10,203 nt of DNA, taken from assembly GCA_015490055.1 (NCBI GenBank), contig WFYP01000132.1, positions 1 through 10,203 of the forward strand, read 5' to 3'. This stretch comes from Nitratifractor sp. Its GTDB lineage: Bacteria > Campylobacterota > Campylobacteria > Campylobacterales > Sulfurovaceae. Under the pieces are notes generated by a model that searched no databases, had not been told where the DNA came from, and saw only the letters and a list, made by a program, of their open reading frames with translations. Below are positions 6,896 through 10,203 of the stretch, in pieces; the stretch's first letter is position 1; each line of letters opens with the position of its first letter. The translations under genes and the position numbers were made by a program.

Positions 6896-6937
6896 GCCTT
6901 AAAAAACAAGCATTATTAAGAAAATAGTGTTTGATTT

Positions 6938-7211
6938 TTAAGGACATCTCTAACAATAGGTGATGTCCACAACATCTCTAGCTTTTGTCTAGACAAGGCA
7001 CTCTTTTGCAGTCCTAGCTGAAGCTAAGTCAAAAAAGAGTAACGCAGTATAGGCGAAAGCTAGAGATGCCCGAAGGGTGGCTTTTGCAAAGGCAATCTTG
7101 CATAAGATATTTACTTCATCTTAGCTAAGGCTAGGACTTGAAAATCTCTTATGCAATCTTACATTTGCAAAAGCCATTGTGGGCATTACCTATTATTAGA
7201 GCTGTCCTTAA
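6938..7211. mobile_element. MITE-like structured element with 35-bp terminal inverted repeats, inserted in tRNA cluster
   Basis: A 274-bp non-coding element between tRNA-Leu and tRNA-Cys. Its ends, 6938-6972 and 7177-7211, are inverted repeats with 31 of 35 positions paired plus two G-T wobbles, each starting TTAAGGACA. Between them almost every base is in a hairpin: arm A (6973-6991 with 7050-7068; 13 perfect pairs CATCTCTAGCTTT/AAAGCTAGAGATG, extended to 19 with two wobbles), a mini-hairpin CCC-GAA-GGG (7069-7077), and arm B (7079-7112 with 7142-7175; 12 perfect pairs from GGCTTTTGCAAA, 29 of 34 overall). Further stems sit inside arm A (ACTCTTTT 7000-7007 with 7033-7040; TAGC-TGAA-GCTA 7015-7026). 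No open frame of use is present. TTAA at both edges could be a duplicated target (TA or TTAA). A transposase-mobilised MITE or a structured RNA are both possible. It ends seven bases from the 3' end of tRNA-Leu. Confidence 0.8.
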
Positions 7212-7217
7212 GGCTAG

Positions 7218-7304
7218 TGGTGCCCGAGGCCGGACTTGAACCGGCACGGCCTAATGGCCAAGGGATTTTAAGTCCCTCGTGTCTACCAATTCCACCACCC
7301 GGGC
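7218..7304 (-). tRNA. tRNA-Leu(UAA)
   Basis: An 87-nt leucine tRNA including CCA. The acceptor GCCCGGG (7304-7298) pairs with CTCGGGC (one G-U), with discriminator A (7221) and encoded CCA (7220-7218). The anticodon loop ACTTAAAAT gives UAA. A long variable arm (TTGGCCATTAGGCCGT) marks it as type II. The 45-nt interval to tRNA-Gly on the 5' side makes co-transcription likely, and the structured element begins seven bases beyond its 3' end. Confidence 0.95.
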
Positions 7305-7349
7305 ATAAAATGCATGGTAAGACACCACTTATAGATAATACATCAATTA

Positions 7350-7424
<75 letters not shown>

Positions 7425-7438
7425 ATAATTGGAGTGTG

Positions 7439-7444
7439 ATTATA
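7439..7444 (-). promoter_or_regulatory. -10 box of tRNA cluster promoter
   Basis: TATAAT on the minus strand (7444-7439), 15 bases before the tRNA-Gly 5' end, predicts a transcript starting about eight bases before the mature tRNA. The upstream stretch is T-rich (TTTTAAGGTATTGTTG) without a consensus -35. The rest of the 190-bp spacer up to ilvD contains no gene. Confidence 0.6.
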
Positions 7445-7578
7445 TACAACAATACCTTAAAATAAACTTAAAATAACACAAATCAAAACAATTTTTTAAA
7501 AAATATAGTTATTAGAGATACCATTTAGAATTAAAAAAATCTATTATCACATTTAACTAAAATTTAAACATTTAGTAG

Positions 7579-7584
7579 TAAAAT
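7579..7584 (+). promoter_or_regulatory. Candidate -10 box of ilvD
   Basis: TAAAAT (7579-7584) in AGTAAAATAACTAAAATTC would start transcription near 7591, leaving a leader of about 24 nt with AAGG at 7604-7607, seven bases before the ATG. The context resembles that of nhaA. A second box, TATTAT at 7596-7601, is too close to the ribosome site to be favoured. No leader peptide or attenuator is visible. Confidence 0.45.
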
Positions 7585-7614
7585 AACTAAAATTCTATTA
7601 TACAAGGTTAATCA

Positions 7615-9294
7615 ATGAGAAGTGATGAAGTAAAAAAAGGTTATCAAAGAGCACCACACAGAAGTTTATTAAGAGCTACAGGACTTAAAGATGAAGATTT
7701 TGACAAACCATTTATTGGGGTTGCAAACTCGTTTATCGAAATAATTCCGGGGCATTTTTATCTAAATAAAGTTGCAGAAATTATTAAAGATGAAATTCGC
7801 AAGAATGGTTGTGTTCCGTTTGAGTTTAATACTATCGGTGTAGATGATGGTATTGCAATGGGGCATGATGGTATGCTTTACAGCTTGCCAAGTCGTGAAA
7901 TTATTGCAAACTCTATAGAGACAGTTATGAATGCTCATAAGCTTGATGCAATGATTGCAATTCCTAACTGTGACAAAATTGTTCCAGGTATGATTATGGG
8001 TGCATTGCGTGTAAATGTGCCAGCTGTTTTTGTAAGTGGTGGTCCAATGGCTGCGGGGCATATGGAAGATGGTACAGCAATCGATTTAGCAACAGTTTTT
8101 GAAGGTGTTGGAGAGTATGAAGCTGGCGAAATTACAGTAGAGACTTTAACAGAAATGGAGTGCAACGCTTGCCCTAGTGGTGGTAGCTGTTCTGGTATGT
8201 TTACTGCAAACTCTATGAATACATTAATGGAAGCTATGGGTATTGCACTCCCTGGAAATGGTACTATTTTAGCTCTAACTAAAGAGAGAGAAGAGCTTTT
8301 TAGAGCAGCAGCAAGAAGAGTTTGTGAATTAGCAAAAAGTAGTGAAGATGGCAAGTTTAACTTTAGAAATATTTTAAACGAAAATGCAGTTAGAAATGCA
8401 TTTGCAGTAGATATGGCTATGGGCGGAAGCTCTAATACCGTACTTCATATGCTAGCAATCGCAAACGAAGCTGGTGTTGATTTTAATATTGAAGATATCA
8501 ATAAAATTAGTAAAAAAGTAAGCCATATTGCTAAAATTAGTCCATCATTAACAACTGTTCATATGGAAGATATAAACACAGCTGGTGGCGTTAGTGCGGT
8601 AATGAAAGAGATGAATAAAAGAGGTGGCGATGTACTTGCAGACAATTTAACTGTGATGGGTGATACACTATATGAAAGAATTGCAAATGCAGAGATTAAA
8701 GATTCAACTATTATTCATACTATAGATAACCCATATAGCGAAGTTGGTGGCTTGGCAATTTTATTTGGTAATCTTGCAGAACAGGGTGCAGTTATTAAAA
8801 CAGCTGGAATTATTGGCGATAGAAGCTTTAAAGGTACAGCGGTTTGTTTCAATAGTCAAGATGAAGCAATAGAGGGAATTACTGGCGGTAAAGTAAAAGC
8901 TGGTGATGTAGTAGTATTAAGATACGAAGGACCAAAAGGCGGACCAGGTATGCAAGAGATGCTAAGCCCAACAAGCCTTATTATGGGTATGGGGCTTGGT
9001 GATAGTGTAGCTCTAATTACAGATGGACGCTTTAGTGGTGCAACAAGAGGTTTAAGCATTGGACATGTTAGCCCAGAAGCAGCAGAGGGTGGATTGATTG
9101 GCTTAGTAGAAGATGGCGATGAAATCTTTATAGATGTAGATGAGTACAAAATCGAATTGCTTGTAAGTGAAGATGAAATTGCAAAAAGAAGAGCCAATTT
9201 CGAACCACTTGTTAAACCATTAAAAAGCCGATGGTTAAGACAGTATAGAGCATTAGTTACAAATGCTAGCAAAGGTGCTGTATTAGAGGCTTAA
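7615..9294 (+). CDS. ilvD: Dihydroxy-acid dehydratase
   Basis: Dehydrates 2,3-dihydroxy-isovalerate and -methylvalerate to the 2-keto acids, the penultimate common step of valine and isoleucine synthesis. It is a cytoplasmic Fe-S enzyme. The 559 residues match the usual length. Signatures seen: TIGVDDGIAMGHDGMLYSLPSRE (73-95; the Asp pair at 77-78 includes the metal ligand), IPNCDKIVPGM (116-126) with cluster Cys119 and the following Asp120-Lys121 metal site, and CNACPSGGSCSGMFTANSMN (183-202) with cluster Cys192. At the position where [2Fe-2S] plant/mycobacterial enzymes have a third cysteine, this protein reads IIPGH (residues 43-47), like E. coli IlvD. This would suggest the more oxygen-labile cluster type (inference). 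ATG at 7615 has AAGG seven bases upstream. The gene stands apart from other ilv genes here, and a hairpin plus T-tract after it suggests its transcript may end before the next gene. Confidence 0.97.
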   Translation: MRSDEVKKGYQRAPHRSLLRATGLKDEDFDKPFIGVANSFIEIIPGHFYLNKVAEIIKDEIRKNGCVPFEFNTIGVDDGIAMGHDGMLYSLPSREIIANSIETVMNAHKLDAMIAIPNCDKIVPGMIMGALRVNVPAVFVSGGPMAAGHMEDGTAIDLATVFEGVGEYEAGEITVETLTEMECNACPSGGSCSGMFTANSMNTLMEAMGIALPGNGTILALTKEREELFRAAARRVCELAKSSEDGKFNFRNILNENAVRNAFAVDMAMGGSSNTVLHMLAIANEAGVDFNIEDINKISKKVSHIAKISPSLTTVHMEDINTAGGVSAVMKEMNKRGGDVLADNLTVMGDTLYERIANAEIKDSTIIHTIDNPYSEVGGLAILFGNLAEQGAVIKTAGIIGDRSFKGTAVCFNSQDEAIEGITGGKVKAGDVVVLRYEGPKGGPGMQEMLSPTSLIMGMGLGDSVALITDGRFSGATRGLSIGHVSPEAAEGGLIGLVEDGDEIFIDVDEYKIELLVSEDEIAKRRANFEPLVKPLKSRWLRQYRALVTNASKGAVLEA

Positions 9295-9300
9295 TAAAGC

Positions 9301-9329
9301 TTAGAGCATAGAGCTTAGGGCTTAGAAGC
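9301..9329. repeat. Imperfect heptad tandem repeat (TTAGAGC)
   Basis: Four tandem units just after the ilvD stop: TTAGAGC, ATAGAGC, TTAGGGC and TTAGAAGC (the last with one extra base). A degenerate relative, TTAAAGC-ACTAAGC-TTAAAGC, occurs at 9953-9973 in the repeat-rich right end. Too short to be a satellite. It may be a remnant of slippage or of a larger repeat family. Confidence 0.55.
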
Positions 9330-9354
9330 TAAAATTATAGCTTCGCTATTTTTT
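9325..9354 (+). terminator. ilvD: Hairpin plus T6 downstream of ilvD
   Basis: GAAGCTA (9325-9331) and TAGCTTC (9338-9344) form a perfect 7-bp stem with a 6-base loop, followed after four bases by six T (9349-9354). A shorter competing stem TAGC-TTC-GCTA (9338-9348) abuts the T run directly. Either could terminate ilvD, 30-60 bases after its stop and just before the next gene's ribosome site, so the downstream gene may be partly uncoupled. Confidence 0.5.
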
Positions 9355-9368
9355 AAAGGCTTTAAAAG

Positions 9369-9878
9369 ATGAAAGAGATAAAAATAGATACAACTATTGC
9401 GGATTTGTTGAATAATTATAAGGGGATGAAAGATATTTTAATAGGTATTAACCCAAAATTTAAAAAACTTAACAACCCAATATTAAGACGCACACTTGCA
9501 AAATTGGCAACAGTTAAGCAAGCTGCAATTATAGGCGGTATGAAGCCAGAGGATTTACTAAATCAGTTAAGAGTAGCAGTTGGGCAAGAGCCTATATCTT
9601 TAGATTTAGAAGATGAAACAAGTACAGATGAAATACCAGCTTGGGCAGAGCAAAAAGCAGTTATAGAGTTAAATGCAAACGAACTTTTAGATGCCGATAA
9701 AAACCCTCTAGCAGAGGTTAGCAAAGCTTTAAAAAAATTAAAAAGTGCTGAAACTTTAGCCCTAATATCCGACTTTAAACCAGAACCTCTTATAGAAGAG
9801 TTTGAAAAACAGGGTTTACAAACAGCAACTATGCAAGAGGGTGAAGATAGGTTTATTACTAAGATTTTAAAGATATAG
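9369..9878 (+). CDS. DUF1858-DUF2249 two-domain protein
   Basis: A 169-residue cytoplasmic protein. Residues about 3-70 match the DUF1858 pattern: an IDTTIADLLNNYKG start, then a NPILRRTLAKLATVKQAAIIGGM core and an EDLLNQL end. This fold is found at the N-terminus of ScdA/RIC-like and other redox-associated proteins. After an acidic linker (77-90), residues about 95-169 look like DUF2249, a TusA-like fold: NPLAEVSKALKKLKSAETLALISDFKPEPLIEEFEKQG, ending in an ED-RF-ITKI strand. The protein has no cysteine at the usual TusA position and none at all elsewhere, which argues against a direct sulfur-carrier role. Specific function unknown. DUF1858/DUF2249 proteins are often encoded with nitrogen-oxide or iron-sulfur repair genes (family knowledge), but here the neighbour is ilvD, an Fe-S enzyme. 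AAAGG lies at 9355-9359 with long spacing to the ATG. Confidence 0.8.
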   Translation: MKEIKIDTTIADLLNNYKGMKDILIGINPKFKKLNNPILRRTLAKLATVKQAAIIGGMKPEDLLNQLRVAVGQEPISLDLEDETSTDEIPAWAEQKAVIELNANELLDADKNPLAEVSKALKKLKSAETLALISDFKPEPLIEEFEKQGLQTATMQEGEDRFITKILKI

Positions 9879-9893
9879 TCATATAGGCAAAAC

Positions 9894-10201
9894 TTAAGGG
9901 CATCTCCAATGCCATTAAGTTAAGAGTTTTAACTCCATAAAATGCATAAAGTTTAAAGCACTAAGCTTAAAGCTAGCCACTATGTCATTCCCGTGGAAAC
10001 GGGAATTTACGGTTTAAATTGTCAAAAAAGTTAAATTGCTATTTATAGACAGTTAAAATTGTAGATTCCCGTTTTCACGGGAATGACGGCGATGGTAGAT
10101 TATCAATTTTATTTAATAATTAATGCTATTAAATGGCTATAGAATCCTTAACTTAATGTTCTGTCTTAAAAATCCTTTAAATCTTAACAGAATACCCTTA
10201 A
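9894..10201. repeat. Larger degenerate inverted repeat enclosing a MITE
   Basis: The 325 bases after the last gene hold no coding region. Outer ends TTAAGGGCAT (9894-9903) and ATACCCTTAA (10192-10201) are inverted with one mismatch. Further in, CATTAAGTTAAG (9913-9924) is a perfect inverted match of 10147-10158. The pairing register of this inner arm (sum 20071) is the same as that of the nested 104-bp element, suggesting one decayed long palindrome, although the bases between agree only weakly. The left end TTAAGGGCATCTCCAA resembles TTAAGGACATCTCTAA at 6938, so both may belong to one repeat family. Confidence 0.5.
9984..10087. mobile_element. 104-bp GTCATTCCCG-type MITE
   Basis: Terminal inverted repeats of 27 bp (9984-10010 and 10061-10087) match at 25 of 27 positions, beginning GTCATTCCCGTG. 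Each end is itself a hairpin (TTCCCGT-GGAA-ACGGGAA; ATTCCCGT-TTTC-ACGGGAAT), a layout like the dispersed GTCATTCCCG repeats known from many proteobacterial genomes. The 50-bp core is AT-rich and non-coding. No clear target duplication is visible. GC content of the ends exceeds the surroundings. Confidence 0.75.
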
Positions 10202-10203
10202 AC

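Noticed and set aside
7425..7614. Leader peptide or attenuator/riboswitch upstream of ilvD
   Set aside because: The spacer is AT-rich without a run of branched-chain codons after a start, and without paired terminator/antiterminator stems.
7762..9272. Minus-strand open frames at 7762-8061, 7935-8354 and 8856-9272
   Set aside because: Antisense shadows of ilvD. The plus-strand protein is full length with catalytic motifs throughout.
9894..10201. CRISPR array
   Set aside because: The repeats are inverted pairs rather than regularly spaced direct repeats, and no cas gene is in the window.

Overview
The window looks like chromosomal DNA of a low-GC member of the Campylobacterota (Epsilonproteobacteria), perhaps a marine or sulfur-associated lineage such as Sulfurimonas, Sulfurovum or Arcobacter relatives. 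This placement is an inference from the AT-rich sequence, short promoters of the TATAAT/TAAAAT type with poor -35 boxes, frequent TTG starts and recognisable protein flavour. No rRNA or species marker is present, so the genus is not settled.

Left part (1-4485): an acetyl-CoA synthetase gene (acs, minus strand) runs off the left edge, lacking only its last few codons. It is divergent from nhaA (Na+/H+ antiporter), which is translationally coupled by a TTGA overlap to a small phosphoribosyltransferase. Converging on that pair is a minus-strand two-gene unit: a small four-helix membrane protein of unknown function, then a membrane-anchored one-heme cytochrome c whose half-domains are in an unusual order.

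Middle (4486-6552): a plus-strand zinc-ribbon SAM-dependent methyltransferase, then on the minus strand an MltB-like lytic transglycosylase followed by the decayed remains of a small secreted-protein gene (three frame changes).

Right part (6553-10203): four minus-strand tRNA genes in transcription order Gly(GCC), Leu(UAA), Cys(GCA), Ser(UGA), all with encoded CCA. They are split between Leu and Cys by a 274-bp non-coding element with 35-bp terminal inverted repeats and two large internal hairpins. Next comes ilvD (dihydroxy-acid dehydratase, branched-chain amino acid synthesis), a heptad-repeat/terminator spacer, and a DUF1858-DUF2249 protein. The window ends in a repeat-rich stretch: a 104-bp inverted-repeat element of the GTCATTCCCG type nested inside a larger, degenerate inverted repeat. 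The outer end of that larger repeat resembles the end of the tRNA-cluster element.

Most genes are housekeeping (acetate activation, ion homeostasis, peptidoglycan turnover, tRNA supply, amino acid synthesis). The unusual content is the two related structured repeats, the oddly ordered cytochrome and the pseudogene. I see no defence system, CRISPR array, integrase or transposase.
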